The notes under the pieces: generated by a model
Told to the model about the DNA's origin: nothing
What the model saw: only the letters and a program-made list of their open reading frames with translations
Database searches by the model: none
Translations under genes and position numbers: made by a program
DNA from: Sphingobacterium sp. lm-10
GTDB lineage: Bacteria > Bacteroidota > Bacteroidia > Sphingobacteriales > Sphingobacteriaceae
Assembly: GCF_023554555.1 (NCBI RefSeq)
Contig: NZ_JAMJWC010000001.1
Span: 496,001 to 560,000, forward strand
DNA length: 64,000 bases
Direction: 5' to 3'
Shown: positions 21,185 through 31,217 of the stretch, one piece after another
Numbering within the stretch: position 1 is the stretch's first letter
Layout: each line of letters begins with the position of its first letter

Positions 21185-23698
21185 ATGTTCCTAAGAATAG
21201 CATATTTCTTGATTTCCCGCCTTAGTGCGTGTTTATTGCTGATGATCAGCAGTAGTACGCTATTGATAGCGCAACCAGACTTTGGTCACGCTAAAAAAAT
21301 AAATACAGACTGGCATTTTAAGTTGGGGGATCAGAAGGAGGCTGCGACAGCCCAATCATTGGATCGTTCGTGGCGCCCTGTTCAATTACCGCATGACTGG
21401 AGCGTTCGGCAGCCCTTGAGTCCAAACTTGGCCAGTGCCACAGGCTACCTGTCGGGCGGGATAGGCTGGTACCGCAAACAGGTATTCGTCGATGCCGAAA
21501 AGCAAGGCCAGCAGCTGTACATTTATTTTGAAGGCGTATATAATCGAAGCGAGGTATTTATTAACGGTCATTCCTTGGGGAAAAGACCCAACGGCTATGT
21601 TTCCTTTATGTATGACCTCACACCACACTTAAAATATGGTGCAGAAAATACCATCGCGGTGCGGGTAGATCATACCCAAGATGCAGACTCCCGCTGGTAC
21701 ACTGGATCGGGAGTCTATCGGGATGTATGGCTGGTGCAGGCGAATAAGGTGCACATCGAACCCTGGGGCTTATACGTCTATCCCGAAGTACAGAAAAATA
21801 AAGGTGCGTTGAAGATTGAAACACCGGTACAAAATCATACCGATCAGACCGCTAACCTACAGGTGATCCATGAGCTGTTGGATGCTGCTGGTAAAACGGT
21901 GACCAAGAAAACTACGAAATTAAATGTCCCGAAGAACGGAAGCCAAACGGTGCACAGCACGTTGGATGTCCGCGATCCCGCGTTGTGGAGTCTGGACAAT
22001 CCAAACCTATACACACTAAAAACGACCATCTTACAAGGAGATCAAGTCGTGGATGAGTCTGCCGTACGTACCGGTTTTCGAACGTATACCTTCGATCCGA
22101 ATAAAGGCTTTGCCCTTAACGGTATCTGGATGAAAGTAAAAGGCGTTTGTGTGCATCACGATGCCGGAGTATTAGGTGCAGCAGTGTATCCCGAAGTGTG
22201 GCGCAGACGATTGCAGCAGCTCAAATCTATGGGTGTAAACGCGATACGTACCAGCCACAATCCGCAGGCAAGTAGCTTATATGCACTGTGTGATGAATTG
22301 GGTTTGCTGGTGATGAATGAGGCGTTCGACGAATGGCAGTTTCCGAAGCGAAAGTGGCTTTCGGGCTGGAATGTCGGTACGCCAGGTTTTCAGGGAGCGT
22401 ATGATTATTTCGAAGAATGGGGCGAGCGCGATTTAGCCGATATGGTGCGTCGTGACCGAAATCACTTATCCATCTTTGCCTGGAGTATCGGTAACGAAGT
22501 AGATTACCCGAACGATCCGTATTCGCACCCCGTATTGGATGGGGGGCAGGGAAGCGGCTTTACCCAACCGATTTTCGGAGGTTACCGGAAGGATGCACCA
22601 GATGCCATGCAATTGGGTGATATTGCGAAGCGTTTAGCGGCAGTGGTGCGCCAATACGACCAATCCAGACCAGTAACCGCCGGTTTAGCGGGCGTCGCCA
22701 TGTCCAATGAGACCGCTTACCCAGGGGTATTGGATATCGCAGGCTACAACTATACCGAAAGCCGCTATCAAGAGGATCACGCCAAATATCCGGAAAGAGT
22801 GATCTATGGTAGTGAAAATCGCCATGATTATGGCGCTTGGAAAGCAGTACGGGATAACGAGCATATTTTCGGACAGTTTCTATGGACAGGTATTGATTAT
22901 TTGGGTGAATCTGGCCGCTGGCCTTCCCGCGGTTTTTATTCTGGATTACTGGATTTTGCCGGTTTTATGAAGCCACGCGGCTATTTCCGTCAATCTTTAT
23001 GGTCAGAAAAGCCTATGGCTTTTCTAGGCACCTATCCAGTACAAGGCGGTGGCGCAGCTACGGACACGTGGTCGATGTTAGAGGCGGAGCAAGGTGGCCA
23101 AAAAGATCAGGCACCTTCCATGGATGCTTGGCCAGTTTGGAATTACCAACAAGGACAGCAAATACGTGTCGTATCCTACAGCAATGCGGCTAAAGTATAT
23201 TTGACCCTCAATGGGCGTAAAGTTGGAGAAGAAAAAGTGGCGGATGAAGGTCATGGCATCGTGTATTGGGATATTCCTTACGAGCCGGGAACGCTTACCG
23301 CGATTGGATTAGATCAAGATGGTCGTGAAATCGCGAAATACAATCTGCAGACCAGTAAAAGATCCTTTGCATTAAAGGTGATAGAAGGAGCGAATCAATC
23401 GGTGAAAGCGGAAGGTGGACTGGCACAGATTGCCCTGCAAGTCGTCGATGAAGATGGTATACCTGTTCCAATGGCGGATGATGAGATTACCTGTCAAATT
23501 GTAGGACCGGCTACGTTACTCGGTATGGAAGCGGGAAACAATAGTGATATGTCTGATTATACAGACCACCAGCAACGCGCCTTTAAGGGGAAAATGATGG
23601 TTTATGTACGCGCTGATGGCAAGCCTTCGGACGAAATTCGCGTGCGGCTGACAGCACCTTGGCTGCAAAGCGCAGAAGTAACTATACCACTTCAATAA
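21185..23698 (+). CDS. GH2 beta-galactosidase, DUF4982 type
   Basis: An 837-residue exported GH2 enzyme, shorter than and distinct from the LacZ-type GH2 at 10607. After a signal peptide (ending LIAQ, near residue 30) it has the GH2 jelly roll with RPVQLPHDWSV, then an immunoglobulin-like domain, a TIM barrel with acid/base E438 in SIGNEVDYPND and nucleophile E544 in YGSENRHDYG. C-terminal domains of DUF4982 and invasin-like type complete it. The family includes exported beta-galactosidases of Bacteroidota polysaccharide loci. The start at 21185 gives a plausible leader. It is the sixth gene of the enzyme operon. Confidence 0.92.
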   Translation: MFLRIAYFLISRLSACLLLMISSSTLLIAQPDFGHAKKINTDWHFKLGDQKEAATAQSLDRSWRPVQLPHDWSVRQPLSPNLASATGYLSGGIGWYRKQVFVDAEKQGQQLYIYFEGVYNRSEVFINGHSLGKRPNGYVSFMYDLTPHLKYGAENTIAVRVDHTQDADSRWYTGSGVYRDVWLVQANKVHIEPWGLYVYPEVQKNKGALKIETPVQNHTDQTANLQVIHELLDAAGKTVTKKTTKLNVPKNGSQTVHSTLDVRDPALWSLDNPNLYTLKTTILQGDQVVDESAVRTGFRTYTFDPNKGFALNGIWMKVKGVCVHHDAGVLGAAVYPEVWRRRLQQLKSMGVNAIRTSHNPQASSLYALCDELGLLVMNEAFDEWQFPKRKWLSGWNVGTPGFQGAYDYFEEWGERDLADMVRRDRNHLSIFAWSIGNEVDYPNDPYSHPVLDGGQGSGFTQPIFGGYRKDAPDAMQLGDIAKRLAAVVRQYDQSRPVTAGLAGVAMSNETAYPGVLDIAGYNYTESRYQEDHAKYPERVIYGSENRHDYGAWKAVRDNEHIFGQFLWTGIDYLGESGRWPSRGFYSGLLDFAGFMKPRGYFRQSLWSEKPMAFLGTYPVQGGGAATDTWSMLEAEQGGQKDQAPSMDAWPVWNYQQGQQIRVVSYSNAAKVYLTLNGRKVGEEKVADEGHGIVYWDIPYEPGTLTAIGLDQDGREIAKYNLQTSKRSFALKVIEGANQSVKAEGGLAQIALQVVDEDGIPVPMADDEITCQIVGPATLLGMEAGNNSDMSDYTDHQQRAFKGKMMVYVRADGKPSDEIRVRLTAPWLQSAEVTIPLQ

Positions 23699-23758
23699 AT
23701 ACATCATAAAGAAAGGAGGATAGACAAGTTCACCTTTCACCGTGAAATAGATAAGGAT

Positions 23759-24895
23759 ATGAATTGGACGAAAAACATCGCTATTATAGCGTTCGTGTTA
23801 GTTTTTACAGCCTGTGCTGGCAAAAAATATGCGATTGATCAGGTCGATAAAGAGGAGGTTTTAGCATCTATTCGTCTGGTCAATACGTATTGGCAAACCA
23901 ATAACAAACCGCAGAATTGGGCATTTTGGGATGAAGCCGCGTATCATACCGGAAATATGGCCGCTTACAAAGTGACGAAAGATTCTGCCGCGTTGAATTA
24001 TAGCGTGATATGGGCAGATTACAATCAGTGGAAGGGTGCTAAATCCAATAATCGAGAAGACTGGAAATACAGTTATGGAGAAGGTGATGACTATGCGTTG
24101 TTTGGAGATTGGCAGATTTGTTTTCAGACGTATATAGACCTTTATCTTATCCATCCTGATGAGGTACGTATCCGTCGCGCCAAAGAAGTGATGGGATACC
24201 AAATGTCTACGCTGGTAAACGATTATTGGTGGTGGGCAGATGGCTTGTATATGGTCATGCCGGTGATGACGAAGTTGTACACCGTTACTAAAAACCCCTT
24301 GTATCTTGATAAGCTAAATACCTATTTCCGCTATGCAGACAGCCTGATGTTTGATCAAGACGCGCATCTGTATTATCGGGACGGCAAGTACCTTTACCCA
24401 AAGCACAAGAGTGCAAATGGGAAGCGTGATTTCTGGGCGAGAGGAGATGGCTGGGTTTTGGCCGGGTTGGCTAAGGTGCTAGCCGATTTGCCGAAAGACT
24501 ACAAACATCGCCCATTCTTCGAACAGCGTTTCCAACAATTAGCTAAGGCAGTAGCCAATGCGCAACAACCGGGTGGTTATTGGACGCGTAGTTTGCTCGA
24601 TCCCGAACACGCTCCTGGTCCGGAAACAAGTGGTACCGCCTTTTTTACCTATGGTTTGCTTTGGGGAGTGAACAATGGTTATCTAAACGCAGCAGAATAC
24701 TTGCCTGTGGTTGATCGCTCGTGGCGCTATTTGCAAGATGTTGCAGTTCAGGCAGACGGTTCGGTTGGCTATGTGCAACCGATCGGCGAGAAAGCCATTC
24801 CGGGTCAAGTGGTTGATCAAAATTCTACTACTAATTTTGGAGTGGGCGCTTATTTGCTTGCCGCCACGGAGCTTTACAACTATTTAGATCAATAA
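23759..24895 (+). CDS. GH105 unsaturated uronyl hydrolase, lipoprotein
   Basis: A 378-residue alpha/alpha-barrel enzyme that hydrates and releases a 4,5-unsaturated uronic acid from the non-reducing end of lyase products. The leader ends FTAC with the lipidated cysteine at residue 19; no acidic residues follow, which suggests periplasmic orientation. Family motifs include WDEAAYHTGN, WWWADGLYMVMP (D161, matching the proposed catalytic Asp of GH105) and FWARGDGWVLAGL. In Bacteroides thetaiotaomicron a GH105 in the arabinogalactan locus removes unsaturated glucuronate made by a rhamnose-glucuronate lyase. No lyase gene is visible here, so its substrate must be made by an enzyme encoded elsewhere, or it acts on pectin fragments. 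Confidence 0.88.
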   Translation: MNWTKNIAIIAFVLVFTACAGKKYAIDQVDKEEVLASIRLVNTYWQTNNKPQNWAFWDEAAYHTGNMAAYKVTKDSAALNYSVIWADYNQWKGAKSNNREDWKYSYGEGDDYALFGDWQICFQTYIDLYLIHPDEVRIRRAKEVMGYQMSTLVNDYWWWADGLYMVMPVMTKLYTVTKNPLYLDKLNTYFRYADSLMFDQDAHLYYRDGKYLYPKHKSANGKRDFWARGDGWVLAGLAKVLADLPKDYKHRPFFEQRFQQLAKAVANAQQPGGYWTRSLLDPEHAPGPETSGTAFFTYGLLWGVNNGYLNAAEYLPVVDRSWRYLQDVAVQADGSVGYVQPIGEKAIPGQVVDQNSTTNFGVGAYLLAATELYNYLDQ

Positions 24896-24907
24896 AAAAA
24901 TCAAGGG

Positions 24908-26149
24908 ATGAAGAGGAGATTTGGGGTATTGGCTGGATTGATATGTTTGATTTCCAGTACTTCTTTTGCCCAAAACAAAAGCGTAAACGTTGTTAAAAAT
25001 ACGACCGAGTCAGATCGACTATTTTGGCTAGCAGAAATGGACAAAATGGTGCGCCCAGTCATTCAAAGTCTCGCGCAGGACAGCTTAAAGATCAGCATGC
25101 CACGCGTCACCTCCAAAAATGTAGACAATAGGGAGCATCGTATTCAGGTGCAATACTTGGAGGTGTTCGGAAGGGTAGTGGCAGGTATAGCGCCCTGGCT
25201 ACAGTTAGAAGGAGGTTCCACCGAAGAGCTGACTTTGCGAAAGCAATATCGCGCTTGGGTCATCCAAGGATTTAAACATGCTTTAGATTCGAATGCACAT
25301 GATTTTATGCGTTTCGATATAGGTGGTCAGCAATTGGTAGATGCCTCTTTCTTAGCGCTAGGGTTGATCCGCGCACCGTGGATTTGGGAAAACCTGCCTG
25401 AACAGACAAAGACAAAACTCGTGCAATCCATTCAAACCACGCGCCGTTTTCTGCCTGTTTATTCCAACTGGTTGTTGTTTTCGGCAGTCAACGAAGCTTT
25501 CCTCGCAAAATATGCAGACTCCTGGGATGCTATGCGTGTGGATTATGCACTACGACAATTTGAACAATGGTATGTCGGCGATGGCCTATACAAAGATGGA
25601 GAGCATTTCGCATTTGATTATTACAACAGTTACGTCATTCATCCTTACTTAGGTGCGCTGGCCGATGTAATCAGCACGAAGACCAATACCTACAAACACA
25701 TGTTTGAAGAAATTGGAAAACGTAACCAGCGCTACGCCGAGATTCAGGAGCGCCTGATTCACGTAGATGGCACTTATCCGGCTTCGGGTCGTTCGGTGAT
25801 TTATCGCGGAGCAGCTTTCCATCATTTGGCGGACATGGCTTTCAAAGGTCGTTTGCCAGAAAGTTTGGCCGCAGCACAAGTACGCAGCGCGTTGACAGCG
25901 GTATTACGCAAAACGGTAGAAAGTGCTTCTACCTATCAAAATGGCTGGTTGACCATCGGCTTGTACGGCGCGCAAGAAAGTTTAGGCGATTTTTACAATA
26001 ATCAAGGCAGTCCGTATTTGGCAACCACGCTATTTCTTCCTTTAGGGCTACCAGAGAGCCATCCATTTTGGTCTGATGCTGCACAAGCCTGGACATCCCA
26101 GAAGATATGGACGGGCCAGCAAGTCGGTAAAGACCATAGCATGCACTAA
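24908..26149 (+). CDS. DUF2264 protein, candidate GH154 beta-glucuronidase
   Basis: A 413-residue exported protein, signal peptide ending SFAQN near residue 22. It looks like an alpha/alpha-barrel of DUF2264 type: LFWLAEMDKMVRPVIQSLA, HDFMRFDIGGQQLVDASFLALGL, YGDGLYKDG-like and HFAFDYYNSYVIHP blocks. To my knowledge DUF2264 corresponds to CAZy GH154, founded on a beta-glucuronidase from the Bacteroides thetaiotaomicron arabinogalactan locus. It directly follows the GH105 gene by 12 bp, so the pair may deal with saturated and unsaturated glucuronate caps on the side chains. It is the last gene of the eight-gene block; no clear terminator follows, but a new operator-like site lies at 26204. Confidence 0.75.
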   Translation: MKRRFGVLAGLICLISSTSFAQNKSVNVVKNTTESDRLFWLAEMDKMVRPVIQSLAQDSLKISMPRVTSKNVDNREHRIQVQYLEVFGRVVAGIAPWLQLEGGSTEELTLRKQYRAWVIQGFKHALDSNAHDFMRFDIGGQQLVDASFLALGLIRAPWIWENLPEQTKTKLVQSIQTTRRFLPVYSNWLLFSAVNEAFLAKYADSWDAMRVDYALRQFEQWYVGDGLYKDGEHFAFDYYNSYVIHPYLGALADVISTKTNTYKHMFEEIGKRNQRYAEIQERLIHVDGTYPASGRSVIYRGAAFHHLADMAFKGRLPESLAAAQVRSALTAVLRKTVESASTYQNGWLTIGLYGAQESLGDFYNNQGSPYLATTLFLPLGLPESHPFWSDAAQAWTSQKIWTGQQVGKDHSMH

Positions 26150-26203
26150 AATAGGCTAACTTTTCTTACTAAAATCACGCCTTCACCATCCATCTTTGAC
26201 GAA

Positions 26204-26233
26204 TATACCCCCTCATTTTGGTTTAGATTACCA
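26204..26233 (+). promoter_or_regulatory. Candidate HTCS operator, copy C
   Basis: TATACCCCCT, then TTTTGGT at 26216, then TACCA at 26229. C-rich blocks at 26209 and 26230 are again 21 bp apart, and the site ends 101 bp before the GH51 start. A near -7 box (GATATTTG) lies between the site and the gene. Confidence 0.45.
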
Positions 26234-26334
26234 TCGTGTGTTACCGTCAGTTTATGGATATTTGTAGATCAACTAGCCTATAGCCATAGCCACGAAAGGC
26301 TATCTTAAAACATAAACTGCAAAATTATAAACAC

Positions 26335-27891
26335 ATGATGAAGACGATTAATAAGCCAGTCTTGTTTCTTTTCCTGATTGCATTTACCAGTAACTGGGTT
26401 TGTGCGCAAAAAGCAACCACCACAGTTACCATGCACACGGCATCCAACACGACCATCAGCAAGCATATTTACGGCCACTTTGCCGAACACTTGGGGAGAT
26501 GCGTTTATGGAGGGTTTTATGTAGGAGAAGATAACGAAAGCATTCCTCATACAGCAGGTGTGCGTAACGATGTGGTTGCAGCACTCAAGAAATTACAGAT
26601 ACCTAATTTACGATGGCCGGGCGGATGCTTTGCAGATACCTATCATTGGAAGGACGGTATTGGCCCTAAACCTAATCGCCCAACGATGGTAAATAGCTGG
26701 TGGGGAGGAGTTACGGAAGACAATAGTTTCGGTACGCATGATTTTTTAAACATGTGTGAATTGTTGGAAACCGAACCTTATCTCGCGGGAAATGTCGGAA
26801 GCGGTGAAGTGCAAGAGCTCGCCGACTGGGTGCAGTATGTGAATCATGCGGGCGAAAGCCCGATGGCAGATCTAAGGCGTAAAAATGGCCGTGAAGAACC
26901 TTGGAATGTTAAATTTTGGGGGGTAGGAAATGAAGCCTGGGGTTGCGGTGGCAATATGACTGCGGCATACTATTCGGATGTGTATCGAAAATACGCCACC
27001 TTCATGTCGGACTGGACAAATACAGGCGGATTATATCGCATTGCTTCTGGAGCGAATGTAGACGATTATGAGTGGACAGAAACGCTCATGAAAAACATTA
27101 AACACAATTTGGTGGAAGGATTAGCATTGCACCATTATGCTAATGTGGAATGGAACAGCAAAGGTCCGGCGACAGGATATTCTGATACACAATATTTCAA
27201 AACCATGCAATCTGCCTGGAAAATGGATGAATTGGTGCGCAAGCACTCCGCGATTATGGACAAATATGATCCCAAAAAGCGCATCGCTTTGGTCGTGGAT
27301 GAGTGGGGTGGATGGTACGAAGTAGAAGAAGGTACTAATCCTGGTTTCCTGTATCAACAGAATACCATGCGCGATGCGATGATTGCTGGATTAACACTTA
27401 ACGTGTTCAACAATCATGCAGATCGGGTGCGGATGGCGAATTTGGCGCAGACGATTAATGTGTTGCAGGCCGTGATCCTGACGAAAGACGACAAGATGTT
27501 GCTCACGCCAACCTACCACGTGATGGAAATGTATAAAGTACATCAAGATGCACAGCTGATTCCACTGACGGTGGAAAGTGCGCTATATACTTTTGAAGGA
27601 GAAACATTGCCTGCTGTACATGCATCTGCTTCGGTAAGTAAGGATGGTAAAACCCATATCAGCATGGTGAATATCGATGCGACAAAACCACAGCGTGTGG
27701 ATATAAATGTTGGAAAATTCGGAGGCAAGTTTTCGGGAAGAATTCTAAAATCTGCTACCCTAAACGATCATAATACCTTTGAAAAGCCAGAAGCAATCCA
27801 ACCAATAGCGTACAAAGATTTCACCCAAAAAGGCGAACAACTCTCCCTTGAATTGCCACCCTTCTCTGTGGTCGTTTTGACCTTAGATTAA
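26335..27891 (+). CDS. GH51 alpha-L-arabinofuranosidase, short type
   Basis: A 518-residue GH51 enzyme of the bacterial AbfA type but with an added signal peptide (ending VCAQ near residue 25), so exported. The barrel shows HIYGHFAEHLGRCVYGG, RWPGGCFADTYHWKDGIGP, acid/base E200 in GVGNEAWGCGG and nucleophile E323 in VVDEWGGWYEVEEG; the C-terminal beta-sandwich is complete. It has its own upstream operator-like site and a strong terminator, so it is probably a single-gene unit. It should liberate alpha-L-arabinofuranose from oligosaccharides in the periplasm and complement the long GH51 at 13801. Confidence 0.94.
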   Translation: MMKTINKPVLFLFLIAFTSNWVCAQKATTTVTMHTASNTTISKHIYGHFAEHLGRCVYGGFYVGEDNESIPHTAGVRNDVVAALKKLQIPNLRWPGGCFADTYHWKDGIGPKPNRPTMVNSWWGGVTEDNSFGTHDFLNMCELLETEPYLAGNVGSGEVQELADWVQYVNHAGESPMADLRRKNGREEPWNVKFWGVGNEAWGCGGNMTAAYYSDVYRKYATFMSDWTNTGGLYRIASGANVDDYEWTETLMKNIKHNLVEGLALHHYANVEWNSKGPATGYSDTQYFKTMQSAWKMDELVRKHSAIMDKYDPKKRIALVVDEWGGWYEVEEGTNPGFLYQQNTMRDAMIAGLTLNVFNNHADRVRMANLAQTINVLQAVILTKDDKMLLTPTYHVMEMYKVHQDAQLIPLTVESALYTFEGETLPAVHASASVSKDGKTHISMVNIDATKPQRVDINVGKFGGKFSGRILKSATLNDHNTFEKPEAIQPIAYKDFTQKGEQLSLELPPFSVVVLTLD

Positions 27892-27908
27892 GTAACTATT
27901 CCGCTTCC

Positions 27909-27960
27909 CACGTTGTCCAACTTAAAACCCTGATTTCTAAGTTGGACAACGTGTTTTTTT
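27909..27960 (+). terminator. Rho-independent terminator after the short GH51
   Basis: Perfect 16-bp stem (CACGTTGTCCAACTTA with its complement at 27938-27953), 13-nt loop, then seven T residues. It separates the GH51 gene from susC pair 2. Confidence 0.93.
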
Positions 27961-27988
27961 CCTCTGTAAAAGAGAAAATAGTTCGACA

Positions 27989-28021
27989 TATTACACCATC
28001 TTTTTTGATCAATTCCACCCC
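27989..28021 (+). promoter_or_regulatory. Candidate HTCS operator, copy D
   Basis: TATTACACCA, then TTTTGAT at 28003, then CCACCCCC with ACCC at 28017. The blocks are 22 bp apart, one base more than in the other copies, and the centre reads TTTTGA, not TTTTGG. It is the weakest copy and lies 67 bp before susC pair 2, next to a near -7 box AATATTTG. Confidence 0.38.
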
Positions 28022-28088
28022 CGCAAATGCAATTTAGAAGTTGAATATTTGTCTAACTAATTGCTAACAGACCTAAATTTCTACTTCA

Positions 28089-31000
28089 ATGAAAGACTTA
28101 AAGATTCTTCTATGTTGTCTTTTTTTATGTTGTGCAAATTCGCTATTTGCCCAACAGCGCACCATACGAGGCACCGTGGTGAAAGAAGATAATACCCCCT
28201 TACAAGGCGTCAGCGTCAGCGCCGAAAAAACAACCGATGGCGCTACGACGGATAAAGACGGTCAATTTGAGCTTCGTACCGATGGTACGACATTGATCGT
28301 CTCCTTTATTGGTTACAAAACGCAAAAAATCGAGATTGGAAGCCGCTCTTCCTTTAACATTACTTTGGAAGATGACGACCAAACGATTGATGATGTCGTA
28401 GTGGTCGGATATGGAACGCAGTCTCGTCGAAACTTGACAGGCGCTGTAAGCGATATCAATGCAAAAGAGATTGTACGCACATCGTCGACGACCACCGCTG
28501 GCGCATTGGCTGGTAAGATTCAGGGTATCTCGGTGCGCGCACAAGACGGCAGACCTGGACGTGGTGCGGCCTTGGAAATCCGTAATATGGGTAGCCCACT
28601 TTTCGTAATCGACGGGATACCTTACGGTGGGCAAACCGGAAACGATTGGGTCGGATCTTCCAACGTATCCGGACAAGATGCCTTTAACGCGTTAAATATC
28701 GAGGATATTGAAAACATCACCATCCTAAAAGATGCATCGGCAGCGATCTACGGATTGCGGGCGGCCAACGGTGTGGTGCTCGTGACGACCAAGAAAGGAA
28801 GCAAAGGCGAATCGGTACGCGTTAATATCAATGGTTACATGGGCTGGCAGAATTTGACTCGCTTCCCAACCTTGGCCAATGCCGCACAATATACACGTGC
28901 TCTGGTAGAAACGGCGCAAAATGAAGGTGGAAATCCTTCTGCTGTGATGACGCGGGAAGAGCTCGCGAAATGGCAAGCTGGTACCGAGGCCGGATACCAG
29001 GGCTATAATTATTACGATATGATCGTGCGCAAAAATATTCCGCAGAACTATATCAATGCCAATATCAATGGAAGTAGCGCTAACTCCAACTATTTCCTTT
29101 CAGTAGGTAACCTGAATCAGGATGCCATGATGGAAGATTTCTCCTACAAACGCACGAATTTACAAGCCAACCTAGAGACTACCATTCTAAAAGGATTGAC
29201 CGTGGGTACTCAAATCTCTGGCCGCCAAGAATACAGTCAGGATGTGGGTTTGCCAGGTGGAGATGGGTATTTTGCTTCTTTCCTAGCGCTGTTTAGAAAC
29301 AGGCCAACCGTAGGACCTTATGCGAACGATAATCCGCTGTATCCGAACCATGTGAATGACTTCGCGTATAACCCTGCCATCTTTAGTCGCGATATCGCCG
29401 GATACAAGGATAATCGCTATAGAAATGCTAATGTGAACTTATTTGCACAGTATAAAACGGACTTTGGCCTTTCAGCCAAAGGAACAGTGTCGTACAACTA
29501 TACTAATAATAAGTTCGATGGTTTCCAGTATTCGTATGATGTATTTACCTACGATCGGGCCAACGATGCGTACAACCGTACCCACGGTACTGATTCGCGT
29601 TGGCGTTATCAGACCGAGCGCGAAGTGGTAGCGCGATATGCACAATTTCAACTAGACTATACCAAAGATTTTGGCGATCATCATCTATCAACGACCTTAG
29701 GATATGAACGCTCGGATTGGGATCGTAATTACCAAGCTGTGGGCTCTAACCCTACCAACAACTACATCCCGCTACAGCAATTGGATCAGTTGAATAGTTT
29801 TGGCGATGGTTGGGATTATGAAGCACGTGCAGGTTATATCGGAAGGATCAATTATAACTATAAAGGAAAGTACCTATTGGAAGTATTGGGTAGATACGAC
29901 GGCTCCTACCTGTATTACGAAGACAATCGTTGGGGAATTTTTCCGGGCATGTCTGCCGGATGGCGTGTGTCGGATGAGGCATTTTTCGAAAGCCTGAAAG
30001 GTACCATCAACGATTTGAAATTTCGCTTCTCTGTTGGTCAAACCGGTTTAGAGCAAGGCGTAGCGATGCATGGCTATTTAGCAGGCTATAACTGGAATCA
30101 AGGGAATGCCATATTGGATGGAGCCTACGTTCCTGGTTTGCAACCTCGTGGATTACCCATTCGAAATCTTTCTTGGGTGAAAAACACCAATTATAATATC
30201 GGTATGGATCTGGCGATGTTTGACAACAAATTGACTTTTACGGCGGATGCCTTTAAGATTATCCGTTCTGGAACACCAGCGCAGCGATACGATGTGTTAC
30301 TTCCTTCCGAAATCGGGTATGGATTGCCACCAGAAAATTTAGGCAAAAACGGATATTACGGTATCGAAGGCATGCTAACCTATAGTAGTAATGTAGGCGA
30401 GTTCGGATACGTGGTCAGTGGAAATGTGACCTATTCGCGTTACCGCAGTATCGAAACCTACAAGCCGCGGTTTGGGAGTGCTTGGAACGAGTATCGTAAT
30501 TCTATCGAAGACCGTTGGGGTGGCGTTTGGTGGGGCTACCAGGTAGAAGGTCGATTTGAATCGGAAGAGCAAATCCGTAACCACCCGATTAATAACGATG
30601 GACAAAATAATCGGACACAACTTCCGGGAGATTTCATCTACAAAGATGTGAATGGTGATGGCGTGATTAATGGATTGGACGAACGCCCCATCGGTTATCC
30701 GACAGGTTGGGCACCAATGCTGAGTTTTGGTGGGCGCATCGGTTTGAATTACAAAGGTTTTGACTTGAACCTGGACTTCGCTGGTGGCGCTATACAATCT
30801 TGGAATCAAGATTATGAATTGCGTAATGCGTTGCATGGAGGAGGTAACTCTCCAGCCTATCTTTTAGAAGATCGTTGGCATCGTGTTGATCCTTACGACC
30901 TGAATAGTGAGTGGATTCCGGGTTATTATCCCGCCATACGTAATGGTAACTCAGGGCCAAATCATCGGAACAGCGACTTCTGGTTGACTAATGTGAGATA

Positions 31001-31217
31001 CCTGCGCGTGCGGAATATGGAACTGGGATACACCTTTGCACAGGGCCTAGCATCCAAAATTGGTTCGAGCAAAATTCGAGTGTATGTCAATGGCTCTAAC
31101 CTATTTTCATTTGATAACGTAAAACGTTTTCAGATAGATCCGGAGATTTCGGCTCCAGCGGCCGTGGTGTATCCACAGCAGAAGGTAATTATGGCAGGTT
31201 TCAACATCACATTTTAA
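28089..31217 (+). CDS. SusC-like TonB-dependent outer-membrane transporter, pair 2
   Basis: A 1042-residue outer-membrane importer. The signal peptide ends LFAQQ near residue 22. A carboxypeptidase-D regulatory-like domain (about 24-95) and a TonB-box-like DDVVVVGYGTQSRR (about 100) precede the plug with LKDASAAIYGLRAANGVVLVTT, then the barrel ending in ITF. The TonB box, plug and C-terminal aromatic residue are all intact. The susD start overlaps the stop by one base in TAATG, so translation of the two is coupled. An operator-like site upstream links it to the hybrid regulator. It probably imports a different oligosaccharide class from pair 1. Confidence 0.95.
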   Translation: MKDLKILLCCLFLCCANSLFAQQRTIRGTVVKEDNTPLQGVSVSAEKTTDGATTDKDGQFELRTDGTTLIVSFIGYKTQKIEIGSRSSFNITLEDDDQTIDDVVVVGYGTQSRRNLTGAVSDINAKEIVRTSSTTTAGALAGKIQGISVRAQDGRPGRGAALEIRNMGSPLFVIDGIPYGGQTGNDWVGSSNVSGQDAFNALNIEDIENITILKDASAAIYGLRAANGVVLVTTKKGSKGESVRVNINGYMGWQNLTRFPTLANAAQYTRALVETAQNEGGNPSAVMTREELAKWQAGTEAGYQGYNYYDMIVRKNIPQNYINANINGSSANSNYFLSVGNLNQDAMMEDFSYKRTNLQANLETTILKGLTVGTQISGRQEYSQDVGLPGGDGYFASFLALFRNRPTVGPYANDNPLYPNHVNDFAYNPAIFSRDIAGYKDNRYRNANVNLFAQYKTDFGLSAKGTVSYNYTNNKFDGFQYSYDVFTYDRANDAYNRTHGTDSRWRYQTEREVVARYAQFQLDYTKDFGDHHLSTTLGYERSDWDRNYQAVGSNPTNNYIPLQQLDQLNSFGDGWDYEARAGYIGRINYNYKGKYLLEVLGRYDGSYLYYEDNRWGIFPGMSAGWRVSDEAFFESLKGTINDLKFRFSVGQTGLEQGVAMHGYLAGYNWNQGNAILDGAYVPGLQPRGLPIRNLSWVKNTNYNIGMDLAMFDNKLTFTADAFKIIRSGTPAQRYDVLLPSEIGYGLPPENLGKNGYYGIEGMLTYSSNVGEFGYVVSGNVTYSRYRSIETYKPRFGSAWNEYRNSIEDRWGGVWWGYQVEGRFESEEQIRNHPINNDGQNNRTQLPGDFIYKDVNGDGVINGLDERPIGYPTGWAPMLSFGGRIGLNYKGFDLNLDFAGGAIQSWNQDYELRNALHGGGNSPAYLLEDRWHRVDPYDLNSEWIPGYYPAIRNGNSGPNHRNSDFWLTNVRYLRVRNMELGYTFAQGLASKIGSSKIRVYVNGSNLFSFDNVKRFQIDPEISAPAAVVYPQQKVIMAGFNITF

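Noticed and set aside
28200..28676. 158-residue minus-strand open frame inside susC pair 2
   Set aside because: It lies fully opposite the regulatory and plug domains of a clear SusC gene and shows no recognisable domain.
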